A stretch of 64,000 nucleotides of DNA, taken from positions 1 to 64,000 of the forward strand of contig LVLI01000242.1 in the NCBI GenBank assembly GCA_001687465.1, given 5' to 3'. Positions 23,056-36,387 of this stretch are shown in pieces; position 1 is the stretch's first letter; each line of letters begins with the position of its first letter. The translations under genes were made by a program, and so were the position numbers. The notes under the pieces are model-generated. The model had not been told where the DNA came from and did no database searches. It was given only the letters and a program-made list of their open reading frames with translations. This DNA is from Halocafeteria seosinensis. Its lineage: Eukaryota > Sar > Bigyra > Bicosoecida.

Positions 23056-23680
23056 ATGACGGAGTTTCTTCAAGCCCGAACTGAGCGAGGCTTTGACATA
23101 TTGGCACTCCATTGCAACTGGATAGTACGTAGTTCAGGATCCAAGTTAGTCACCTTCGTGGTGTGTACTCCATTGTGTCTGTCTTACCGAACGAACAGGT
23201 CAGTCCGGCTGGCCGACACCATTGCTGGATACCTTGCGGGAGGAACAGCAAGAGGGCAATTCACAGGCCGCGAGACAGGTACTGGCCATGGTAGGTGCTG
23301 CCCAGGAGAGATACCAATCGCTAGTGGCTCTTCCTCAGACGAAGAAGGCCCAACTTTGAGGAAGGATGCAGTGCGTGGTGGCGGAACCAGCAGGCACCTC
23401 ATGCATGCAGGAAGGCGCTCAGATGCTTCCAATGAAGATGAAGCACACACACACAAATGTGACAGATAGCCCACCGGCCGAGAAGTTGACCGCATCCTCT
23501 TAACGAGGAGCGGTATGCGCCCGTGTTAAGCAGCGACGGGCCCGCTGTTCCTGCAGCCTTGCTGACATGCGCCGTGAGGGAACACAGCACATGAAGAATC
23601 AGCCGCTTCTGAAGTGGGGCGATCGAAGAGATCGTGGCGCGGTTAACTTTGACTCGTACGAATATACCGTCTACCTACGT
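23056..23680 (+). other. Unassigned region containing a short coding-like frame and repeat copy 3
   Basis: From about 23200 to 23358 one plus-strand frame reads PTPLLDTLREEQQEGNSQAA and VLAMVGAAQERYQSLVAL before a TGA; it looks helical and coding-like but has no start, splice partner or recognised family. The rest holds the dispersed repeat. It may be the remnant of a gene broken by the neighbouring transposon. Confidence 0.3.
23446..23560 (-). repeat. Dispersed SINE-like repeat, copy 3
   Basis: An (AC)n tract, then a core about 89 percent identical by eye to copy 1 over 46 bases, and a longer match to copy 2 that continues through GGTATGCGCCCGTGT and GCAGCGACGGGCCCGCT. The arrangement (AC)n-core-distal block is the same in all three copies, which argues for one element rather than chance microsatellites. 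It lies immediately beside the decayed MULE copy. Confidence 0.7.
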
Positions 23681-24187
23681 CCTCATGGAGCGCGATCGGT
23701 ATGTAAAGTATCAAAATGAAGCCTCCAAGGGGAATGAAAGGGGATACATGTATAAGCTAACTCCTGTTGCTCACGAAATTCTTAATGACATCAGACCGAA
23801 TGTAGAAGATGAGCACCCACAAGTGGAGCCGAGTAATCAAGACCAAGTCTAAGTAGAGACGGCCAACCAAGTCACACGTAGTTCCAAAACGTGCACTTGT
23901 GGAGTCCCTATTGTTGATGGTGAGCCCTGTGTTCACGTATACGCTGCTGCCAAGAGGAAAGGTTTCTCTGATACAGACGTCTTTCCTCATGACTACTTTA
24001 CCGTACAGCGGTGGTTGCAACAGTTCCCTCCTGACGGAAACTTTGCAGTTGTCACATCCAACGATTTAAAGATGAAGGTAAAACGGTACGGCCTGCTCAA
24101 CGAGGGAGATCATAAACTTTCGCTTCCAGTGACTTCTCCTCCACCTAAAGGAAGATCACGGAAACATAGGCGAATCCTTGGCTCGAT
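23677..24187 (+). pseudogene. Decayed, inverted partial copy of the MULE transposase
   Basis: The plus strand here encodes the C-terminal third of the transposase found on the minus strand at 24497-25888: MERDRYVKYQNEAS, the SWIM zinc-finger KTCTCGVP ... GEPCVHVYAA, and the basic tail. It is broken by a TAA stop (caagtcTAAgtagag), a 6-nt insertion and a deletion of about 9 nt near 23870, and homology ends abruptly at 24187. Together with the intact arm it forms an inverted repeat of about 510 bp separated by about 400 bp. Confidence 0.88.
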
Positions 24188-24496
24188 GGTTATTGCCCTG
24201 TGTAGGATGCATTTGGGAGTGGTAAAGACTAAGGCGCGGGTGTGGTGTCATTCGACATAAGAGGTCTATTTCAGTATGTTATGCGAGTTACCAGCCACAT
24301 TGTCTATGTTTATAGATTAAATATCATACTTTGGTTTACCTGTATACAACGGAATGCGCCGAGACAACCCAAACATGTCATGCGGAGGTGGAAAAGTTGT
24401 AGGGATTCGCCACTGGTTTTCCAGTCGCCTTACGCACGATACCAGGGCATACATTGGAGCAACGATGTTTGCGATGCGTGCATTAGTTAACTGATG
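24188..24496. other. Spacer between the two inverted MULE arms
   Basis: This stretch belongs to neither arm. It has no recognisable gene. It would form the loop of the hairpin if the region were transcribed through. Confidence 0.5.
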
Positions 24497-26053
24497 TCAC
24501 AGTTCGTTGCAGGTGCGCTTGTTGTGATTACTTCCGCCGCATTTGGAACATCTTCGTCGCTTGCCATTTCGATTTCGTTCCATAGAGCCAAGGATTCGCC
24601 TATGTTTCCGTGGTCTTCCTTTAGGTGGAGGCGAAGTCACTGGAAGCGAAAGTTTATGATCTCCCTCGTTGAGCAGGCCGTCCCGTTTTACCTTCATCTT
24701 TAAATCGTTGGATGTGACAACTGCAAAGTTTCCGTCAGGAGGGAACTGTTGCAACCACCGCTGTACGGTAAAGTAGTCATGAGGAAAGACGTCTGTATCA
24801 GAGAAGCCTTTCCTCTTGGCAGCAGCGTATACGTGAACACAGGGCTCACCATCAACAGTAGGGACTCCACAAGTGCACGTTTTGGAACTAAGTGTGACAG
24901 TGTGAGCTTCGTTGGCCGTCTCTACTTTGACTTGGTCTTGATTAGTCGGCTCCACTTGTGGGTGCTCATCTTCTACCTTCATTCTGATGTCATTGAGAAT
25001 TTCGTGAGCAACAGGAGTCAGCTTGTATCCCTTTTCATTCCAGTTGGAGGCTTCATTTTGATACTTTACATACCGATCGCGCTCCATGAGGATGAAGTGA
25101 ATTAATCCCTGAAAGAAGTGTAAGTTTCTAGCCGGTTTCATGGCTTCATTCATGCTCTCTACGATTTGGCTCGTTTTATAACCAAAGGTGATTCTCCCGC
25201 AAGTTTGCAGTGCACAGTACAGAAACTGGTTTTCATCCGGTAAACGAGTGATGTACTCCCATTGGGAATGAGTGCATTTCGCCCTCAGTTTTTGCTTGGC
25301 ATTTTGGAAGCTGGCCTCATTTTTTGCTTTCTGCACATCCCACCAGAGAGAACTAATTTGTTTGTTCATGCGTGCTTTGATGTTGTCTCCGCGATGCTTG
25401 CCGCATGAGAGAAAGTGAGCTTCATTGAAACACTTTTTCGCCGCGTTGGCCCCTCCCTTATCACCATCGGCTACAATGACTGAACTGCGACGGTCGACGT
25501 CTGGAAAATTTCGAGTAAGGAAAGAGTAAAAGTCGGACCATGATTCGTCACATTCGTTCAGAATGTGGAACATAGCTGCAATGCACACTGCATTTTTATT
25601 GGAAGAATACGTCCAAGCACTAAAGATTAAACCGGATTTGTTTGAGTGACAAGCATCACAAACCAGAAAATCTGTGAGCCTTTCTAAGTCTACTGTACCT
25701 GGTGAAAAGCAAGCCGATTTGACATATCGTGCGTCGGGGGAGACCTCGGGAAGCTGAATGTTGCTATTCTCAAAGGTAGGTTGTTGTCTCCGTTCCTGCG
25801 ATGGTAATGTGCTCAGCCAAAGCTTGTAGTCCGCTTTCTTCTTTTTCCTGACAATGTCGCTCAAATGTATACCATACTTTTCTTTCAAACCTTACCATCG
25901 AGGCTTTGCATCATTGTCATCGACTCCTGTAGAACCTGTAGTTGCTTCGTCCCTACTACCATCTCCATAAAACAGCTGTGGATCCGGCCCATCCGCGTCG
26001 GAATCCCCGCCGTGGGAACCTTCATAGGCCCGCGCTTGCGCTCTCGTCAACAT
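24497..26053 (-). mobile_element. Mutator-like element (MULE) transposase
   Basis: The main frame (25888-24497) encodes about 463 residues: the transposase core with LVCDACHSN, VIVADGDKGG and SQIVESMNEAMK as candidates for the catalytic DDE acids, then a SWIM zinc finger (CTCGVP ... CVHVYAA), a basic region and a C-terminal zinc knuckle (CSKCGGSNHNKRTC). Upstream the same frame continues to an ATG at 26053 (MLTRAQARAYEGSHGG) but is interrupted by one TAA between AKPRW and GLKEKYG; the downstream part has no ATG near its beginning. So either the element has a nonsense mutation or it is spliced in a way I cannot see. MULE transposases excise and integrate by cut-and-paste. Terminal inverted repeats were not identified. 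Confidence 0.88.
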
Positions 26054-26220
26054 CTTCAGATAAAGGTTGTGAGCCAGAAGATAATAGAATGAAAGCCAGA
26101 AATGTACTGACTGTAGGTTCAAGAAATAAACTTTCCTCTGTTGCAAAGCGGAACACGAAAATGTTACGTTCGGCGGGTAGTGGGTCTGTATCAATGTGCA
26201 GATTTCCATCGATTCTGGGT

Positions 26221-26310
26221 TTGTTATAAGATTCTTGCAACAAAGTTTGTTGCGTTATAAGATATCTGAAATTTCACAAATGTGTTATAAGAAAATTGAA
26301 ATTTACAGAT
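26221..26310. repeat. Three ~30-bp tandem repeats with GTTATAAG
   Basis: GTTATAAG recurs at 26223, 26254 and 26284, each followed by an AT-rich segment; the last two also share GAAATTT(A/C)ACA. The position, about 170 bp beyond the transposase start, suits subterminal repeats of the MULE, but no partner at the other end was found. Confidence 0.6.
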
Positions 26311-26648
26311 TTGCCATTTGAGGTTGCAGTGCTGTGGCTGAGTATTTGCTCAGTTTGTGTCCGGTCGTTGTGACTGTTGTGAGTAATGGTGTGAAACACT
26401 CTCGGCGGTGGAAAATGGAAGAACCTTCACCATATCATCCTATATGGCACCCCTTGTACCAGGATTGTCAGCAGTACGTTCTCGTACATATATTCTGCTT
26501 GTATACGAAAGTGTCCAAGCGGGTGATCGTCGGCTTCGTGGTAGTGCAACTGCAGATACAAGGTTTCTCCTTCCATTTCTTCGCCAAAATTAATACTTCC
26601 CAGTATGTATATAGCTCTGAGTAACAGATCCTGTTACAAGGACTGGCA

Positions 26649-28415
26649 ATGAAGTCCGGAGAGACCTTCGTTACCACCAAATGTGATCGGTCAGAGTGTT
26701 CGACAAAGGCTGATCGGCGAGTTATGACCATCAAACAGACCAAGAGAGGAAATAATGTCTCCTTATATCTTGACAAATCTATCGGTCATCGTTGGTGGAA
26801 GGCGTTTGTTTGGCTAATGATATTGTGCGGTACAACAGACTCAATCTGCGAACCCGGGTGGAAGGGAATCCTCAAACGAATAGAGCCGCAGTTTGCGGGC
26901 GGACAAGACTCTATGTGGACAATCAACCAAATAGAGGAAAACACTGCCTCTCGAGGTTCTTCGGAAGTCGTATACAACAAACTAGATATTGGGCCGACAA
27001 CAGATCCGTGGCCAGGGATACCATTAGGCCCAAGTGGGAACCCAGTTTCAAATCTCTTCTTCGCGCACTTTAGCAGTTTGCTGAACGTCCCTGAAACCGG
27101 AAAGTATCAGATCTACCTTACGTCAGATGATGGTAGTAATCTTTATATTGATGGAGAAAAAGTGAGTACATTTGCCCCCATACCAGCAAATACGTAATGT
27201 TCCTTTATCACTATAGTTTTGCAATTTCGGTGGTGGTATGCCGCGCCTGGAATGATCACCTAATTCTGAAACTTTTGTAAAGAGAATCCTCGTTTATTTC
27301 GCTAACGAACTATCCTATCTCCTTCGTAACAGGTACTTGACAACGACGGCTTACACAACACGGTCACAAGAGAAACCATTATAACTCTCCCCTGCGGTTT
27401 GCACGTAATCGAAGTGAGAAATTAACGGTATACCTTAAAGCAAATGTCGAAAGTCAACAATGCCTATAACATCATACAGGTTAAATATTTTGACAAAACA
27501 TCGGATTCTCATTTGGTAGTTTCCTGGAAATGGAACGGACAACCTGACCCTCCAAAAAGCCTTGGTGTCAAAACAACACTAAGTTCGGAGTGGATCTGCT
27601 TTCATGGAAGCACTAGCCGTATACCCGGATGGAATGGAACGCTTTACGGATACAATGCCAGCTTAGTCAATGCGAGGAGGGTACGGCAAGCAGAAAAAAA
27701 CATTATTCCCGGCACCGAAGCCAAGGTCGTATATGAAGAGCTCAATATGCATACCACCGGGGCCTGGCCGAAGGCGCCCAAGGACAGAGACGGAAATCGT
27801 GTTGTGAACTACTTCTTTGCCCATTTCCGAGGAATGCTTAGTGTCCCCAAAACGGGAAGGTATAGGATTCACCTAACCTCAAATGATGGTAGTCTTTTGT
27901 ACCTCGACAACAGACGGGTGAGTGAGTATGTATTGTTACTCAGTTCGTTATCCAGTTATCCTTACGGAATGGTCCAGATTATCTCTAACGACGGGCCGGG
28001 ATCCGCTCGAACTAAATCGACAACGCAAAAACTTAGGAACGGTAACTACAGCATCGAGGTATGGATATTCACTTTCCTCCTGCAATTCATCCCTTATAAG
28101 CGACGTCAGCTGCAGGTTAAATACTTCGAGGGAATTTCCAATGCAGTGTTGAAGGTGTCTTGGGAGTGGGTCCACCCCACTCCGCCGACAGGTTTATCCA
28201 CTAAACAGCATCTAGGTTCTCGCTGGGTTTGTTTTGCAATTCCGTCACCTACGCTAACATCTACTCCTACGTCGACTCTAACGGGTTCGTGTATCAGTAC
28301 CACTTCACCAACTGCCTCATTGACGCCAACCAATTCTCCTTCGAGTTCGCCGGTCCCAAAAAGGATTCGCAGTAACGGCTTAGCGGTGCAACGGGCTAGA
28401 AGACAAGTAGAATGA
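26649..28415 (+). CDS. Secreted or membrane-tethered protein with two PA14 domains and a Ser/Thr-rich tail
   Basis: Exons 26649-27161, 27333-27413, 27480-27917, 27978-28058 and 28116-28415 sum to 470 residues. A hydrophobic segment (AFVWLMILCGTTDS) ends a signal peptide or anchor; the true Met may be a later one (26724). Two PA14-type beta-barrels follow, each with FFAHF...LxVPxTGxYxIxLTSxDGSxLYxD and an ending VKYF(D/E)...L(V/K)VSW. PA14 domains bind carbohydrate in adhesins and glycosidases. Both copies are cut by introns at equivalent places, after the LYxD...(K/R) strand and before VKYF, so the gene arose by exon-block duplication. The C-terminal 60 residues are Thr/Ser/Pro-rich and probably O-glycosylated. 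Introns 27918-27977 and 28059-28115 are stop-free multiples of three; the first intron is long (171 nt). Confidence 0.85.
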
Positions 28416-29192
28416 CTATGGAAAATACAATTCGCATGCTCTTTAGGCCGTCTTAAAGCTGTCAATTCGTCGTTCTGACAACGCATCAAGAGGCAACTGG
28501 TAACGGGTATGGTGGCGTTACACGTTATGGCTGCGGCACCTGGTTGTTCATCTCTGTACTCAGCAGATACTCTCACGTCCCTCGTGTGTGCGTCCCTGGG
28601 TACATCCGCATGGCTAGCTAGCAGTTCACTACTTAATGGGATTGGGAGGTTATTGTTGTTAATGTGCTCTTGGACGTCTAAGACAATTCATGTAGCTTGC
28701 TCTCAGGCTGTTCTCGTATCTGGTTTCCGCCCGAGATGTTCTATCCGTCTCAGTTCTTCATCTCGCGGTATGAAGTTCCTCTTCTCTCCCGGCTCTCTTT
28801 CACTCTCCACTATACGCGTCTTCCAAGCGCCCCTTTCCGTCTCGTTCTTTCTCCCCAGCCGCGCATCCGCATGGCTAGCTACAGTTCATTGCCAAATAGG
28901 ATTGGGAGGTTATTGTCACGTTATTTCACTGGACTTGCATAATGTGACCAATTTTGTATGCAGACGCAGATAATTTCTTAGAGTCTCAGTGCAACTCGTG
29001 TGGAAGAGCAAATACATTTTCGTCAAGTGTTGAATCTTTCTCCTGTTGAGCACGTGTCTCCAATGCGATCTTGTTTCGGTGCTTCGAATAAACATCTGCA
29101 GCAGCAGTTGAGTCACGAAGTAACGCAGAAAACTAATACTGCGTTTGTTCAGTATAGTCCCCCAGAAGTCAAACTGAGGGTTCTCAATTACA
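28416..29192. other. Intergenic region with a direct repeat
   Basis: No supported gene. Contains a pair of imperfect direct repeats of about 58 bp at 28603-28661 and 28865-28922 (CATCCGCATGGCTAGCTA ... GGATTGGGAGGTTATTGT), 262 bp apart. The rest should hold the 3' UTR of the PA14 gene and the promoter of the next gene. Confidence 0.55.
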
Positions 29193-30916
29193 ATGCATTT
29201 TATTATTATGGCTCCGAACGGAGAAAGTAATCTATCCCAAGTTGTGAGGTACCATGGAACCAGGGACTACGTGAGGACGCGGCTCGACACATCGAGCCCG
29301 ACCTTCCGTGTGGAGACTTTATGCACGTAAGGATTGTTAGAACACGGTATTATATTGTTCGACAAGCAAACTGCACATTTCGTGGAGAAGAAACGAAAAG
29401 CACCATGAGTAAATCTAGTGTCGTAACCGGGAGATCCCAGCCACAGGAGCTTCAAGATCTTAAGAACTTTGCTGAAAAGCATGGAGAAGAATGGCACGAC
29501 GACCGACAGAAGATTTGTGACCGACTCAATAAAGGTGTGGAGCGTAAAGTAGCGGTCATTGGTGAGGAGGGCAATCTCAGCGTCAACGAGGAGACGACCA
29601 GACAGGAGAAAGTCAGAATAGAGGATGCTATCGCGTTTTCGAGGAGCCATGGAATAGAAGGGGTCAAAAGAGGGGTCAACTTACCTGAGCAAAAACGTAA
29701 GATACAGGACTGGCTAGACAGACTGCAACTCTTGCTCGAAGGCATATCCATGGGACGTGGGAGAGGTATAACCCCCTCGCCTGGCTCTGAAAAGGGAGCA
29801 AGAGCTGACGCTAAACATGAAGACCTTTCTTCCACAAGCGTGCGTTCGCCAACGGGGTACTCTGAAGAGCACGGAAAGAAGTGGATTGTTGGACTACAGC
29901 AGATATGTGACGAGCTTAATAAAGGCATGGAGCGCAACGTAGTGGTTGTCGATGAAACAGGTAACCTCAGCCTCAACGACGCGAACGAAGTTAGAAGGAA
30001 AGATGCCATCGCATTTTCGGATCGTCATGGAATAGAAGGGGTTACGAATGGAGTCAACAAACCTGAACAAAGGCTTAAATTACAAGCCTGGCTGAAAAAA
30101 CTGCAACAGAAGCTGGACGACCTATCCATCGACAGTAAAGGAAGTGGGACAGCCTTCTCTGACGAAGGAGTAAGTGCTCCTATGAAACATATGGACCATC
30201 CTCCCAAGACGCATGAAGAGGACTCTGGAAGGTGGAAGAGCAAAGTAGAGGGGCCTCCACCTGGTCGCCTCTACGCTTACGTTATTCATGGTGTGACGGT
30301 CCAAGTCGGGAATTCGAAGAATTGGTGCTTGATAAAACCAGGGCGCGTGACGACTGGGGAAAATTTAAAACCGAGGATGTCGGCGGAATTTGGGCAATTG
30401 CAGCGGGCGGGATACTTCACCGCAAAACCAATTTACGATGCGATTAAGGGTATCACCTCGGTGGAGGGTATCCATAAGTATGCATACGAAGAAGGAAAGG
30501 ACACATTCGTATATATAAACACAATGAACACGGATTGGGAAAATGACGTTGCAGCCGCTATGGGAATTCCAATTGGAGGTGCTAACTTCTTCGGGGAGAA
30601 GGACGCCAGGAAAAATGTACCCGAATTAGAAACCTTGCTTGGGATAGAAGAACGGTCTAATTTCGGACCCTCGGAGCTTATCGTTGCTCCCAATGACAAA
30701 GTGGATCAAATTCGTCAAGAAATGGCCAGGCTATCTGGAAAAGGGAAAAAACCAATACCAGAGGTTCAATTCAAATATGCAATTCATAACTGCTACGAAA
30801 ATAGTAGACGATTCGAGGTGAAGGAAGGCACCCTCATACAAATAAAAAATCGGGAAGGGTCAAACCAATCGTTTGACTTTAGAACTGCACGTCCGTGGTG
30901 CGGTGGTTTCAACTAA
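29193..30916 (+). CDS. Orphan protein with two ~90-residue internal repeats and an unrecognised C-terminal domain
   Basis: Exons 29193-29326 and 29401-30916 (74-nt intron) give 549 residues. The upstream exon is inferred from coding-like sequence (SNLSQVVRYHGTRDYVRTRL) and phase; without it the frame begins at 29321 or at the Met at 29405. Two tandem units follow, beginning HGEEWHDDRQKICDRLNKG and HGKKWIVGLQQICDELNKG, each continuing with V-(V/E)-GNLS(V/L)N, an invariant DAIAFS-x-x-HGIEGV, and a Leu-rich helix. After an acidic linker comes a compact region of about 220 residues (LYAYVIHGVTVQVG ... FDFRTARPWCGGFN) that I cannot assign. No signal peptide or membrane segment is seen. Function unknown. 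Confidence 0.75.
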
Positions 30917-31169
30917 AATGATCTGGCTTCTTTGAATTCGCTTTCCATGCAATTGAGACATCGCCGCAATCTTATGGGGCACACCTCAATACTTCACTAT
31001 TGGCGCGCGCCAATGCCAATGGTTTCTCAGAAACGAACAATTTCGAAACTATCTTTCACGAACGAAAGATATAGCTGATTTACATTGAACTACCCAGCCT
31101 GAGCCAGGTAAGCATACTATAACGCTTCACAGGAAAAACAAATCCCATGCCGGAATAGACCACATATTG
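30917..31169. other. Convergent 3' flanks
   Basis: Short gap between the stop codon of the orphan repeat gene and that of the minus-strand membrane protein gene. No gene or clear signal seen. Confidence 0.5.
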
Positions 31170-32492
31170 TCATGACTGCCTCACACTCTGGAGCATGATG
31201 TACACGTCCACAAATCGTTGAATTTGTTCAGCGGGATATCGTCTCATTACATACGCCCAAAAGTTAACCCACTCATGCCTCCTAATCGGCACAGGGGTGT
31301 CGGACTTGATCAGCCACTGTGTGTCTTCAGGCGCAACATCTTGTTGCTTCCGCCTCCGCAGTGTTTGTTTATCCAATATAACTCCATCTCTCTTCATCAA
31401 GAAATCGTCTTCCTTTAATCCTATTTCTCCCAACTGTACCGCGCGACTATCTGTTACGAACTGCCTCGCAGCGTCCTCCTGCAATCCTACCCCCAAGTCT
31501 TGTGATATGTCTGTAAGATCTTTAACCGAAAATGTGGTCGATGACTGTCGCTCTACGAGAAAGTCGTAAAGCGAACACAAAGACGCTTCAGCGTCCGGAG
31601 AGATTGCGCAAATTCCTAACGCATCCATCGAGTTCAAGTATACAATGGTGTCAGTGGCCTGTGTCTTCGACAAGGTAAGCTCCATGAAGGCAATAAATGT
31701 GGGAGCGTCTAAACGTAAGTGTTTTAATTCCTCTTCCGGCATCTGATGAACCCAGGAAAACAAAACAGCGCCCAGTGCCAATACTACGCAATGCACGCAA
31801 ACCCTTGCAGTACTTACATCCAGGCGGTCTGTAACCTGCCGCACGATGTCGAATAGAGTATCAGTTGTCAAGTTACCACTAACATTTCGAGCCAGACAGT
31901 TGGCAATATCCATGGCCTCGTTCACCAGTATCCCTTCGCTCGAATCGGCGAACTGGAGCCAGATACGGCGGAATAAGGCAGGTCTAGAGAGTCCTTTCTG
32001 CAGTCAAAAATTCATTATCAAGGATGCCATTTGGTCCCCTGACGTAAGAAGTCAGGGCGCACGTACCGCTTGAGGAAAATGTTCCAAGATGCCCAAACTC
32101 TCCATGAGATCCCCGAGCTGTGGTGCGTACATGTCTAGCCATACGCGAACGTAGCGCTTCGAGTTAAGTGCCTTATACAGCAAGGAAGCCAATATCACCA
32201 AGGAGACCACCACGCCAGGAAGACGGCTCCTAAATTGCCTCCAGCGTTTCTCCTTGGTCGAGTAGATGGCCGGCGGTTCCTGGGGTGGTAGAGCATACAC
32301 CACATGATCGGGTATGTGATCTAGCCTTTCACCTGGATTACGCCAATCGATCTTCTGCTCCCTTCTTTGTCTCCAGTTGGTTTGCTCACTGCTGAACCAT
32401 ATCGTTCGTCTTTGGCAGCTCCATGCTCCTCGGATTGGCGCCCTTTCCTTCCACAACCCAGATGGTACTCTTGTAAACCGTCTTAATAACAT
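31170..32492 (-). CDS. Unrecognised, probably mitochondrial, membrane protein
   Basis: Exons 32492-32067, 31997-31818 and 31742-31170 give 392 residues, all junctions phase 0. The 75-nt second intron is stop-free and a multiple of three. The N-terminus (MLLRRFTRVPSGLWKERAP) is basic and lacks acidic residues for 20 positions, as in mitochondrial presequences. One transmembrane helix follows a basic stretch (GVVVSLVILASLLYKAL, about residue 90). The rest is a helical, soluble region of about 280 residues ending in RRYPAEQIQRFVDVYIMLQS. I do not recognise the family. The frame continues upstream of 32492 but would overlap the divergent CDPK gene, so the Met at 32492 is preferred. Stop codon TGA. 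Confidence 0.75.
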
Positions 32493-32755
32493 CGTCGACA
32501 AGTGATCCGAGCAATACAGTGGCACAAACCATGCAAAAAAAAGCACCCTAAATGAATGGCCACGAACTGATACCAGACAATCTTTTCGTTCAGAAAGTAT
32601 TTTCATGCTGTATAGCAAGGTGTATGTAATGCTGCATATTTGATCCAGTTCGCAATTTTTTATGTTAGATATATGTCTCATCTCAGAGGCACAAGTTTGG
32701 AACGGGAGGAAATCGACTGATGTAGAGGAAAAATCGTGGATTGAGATCAAACAAT
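32493..32755. promoter_or_regulatory. Bidirectional promoter region between the mitochondrial membrane protein gene and the CDPK gene
   Basis: The two start codons are 263 bp apart on opposite strands, so both promoters and leaders must lie here. No defined core element was recognised. Confidence 0.5.
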
Positions 32756-36274
<3,519 letters not shown>

Positions 36275-36387
36275 ACATACTAATATCACAGCGTTGTAGC
36301 TAGAAGACTAAGAAGGGTACAGACCGTCGATTTCACTTTGTTCATACTTTGTTTATTGGAGATGAAAGGCTATTAGTTGGTGCTACT
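36275..36387. other. Convergent 3' flanks of CDPK and eIF4A3
   Basis: Stop codons of the two convergent genes are about 113 bp apart, so their 3' UTRs probably overlap. No other feature seen. Confidence 0.5.
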
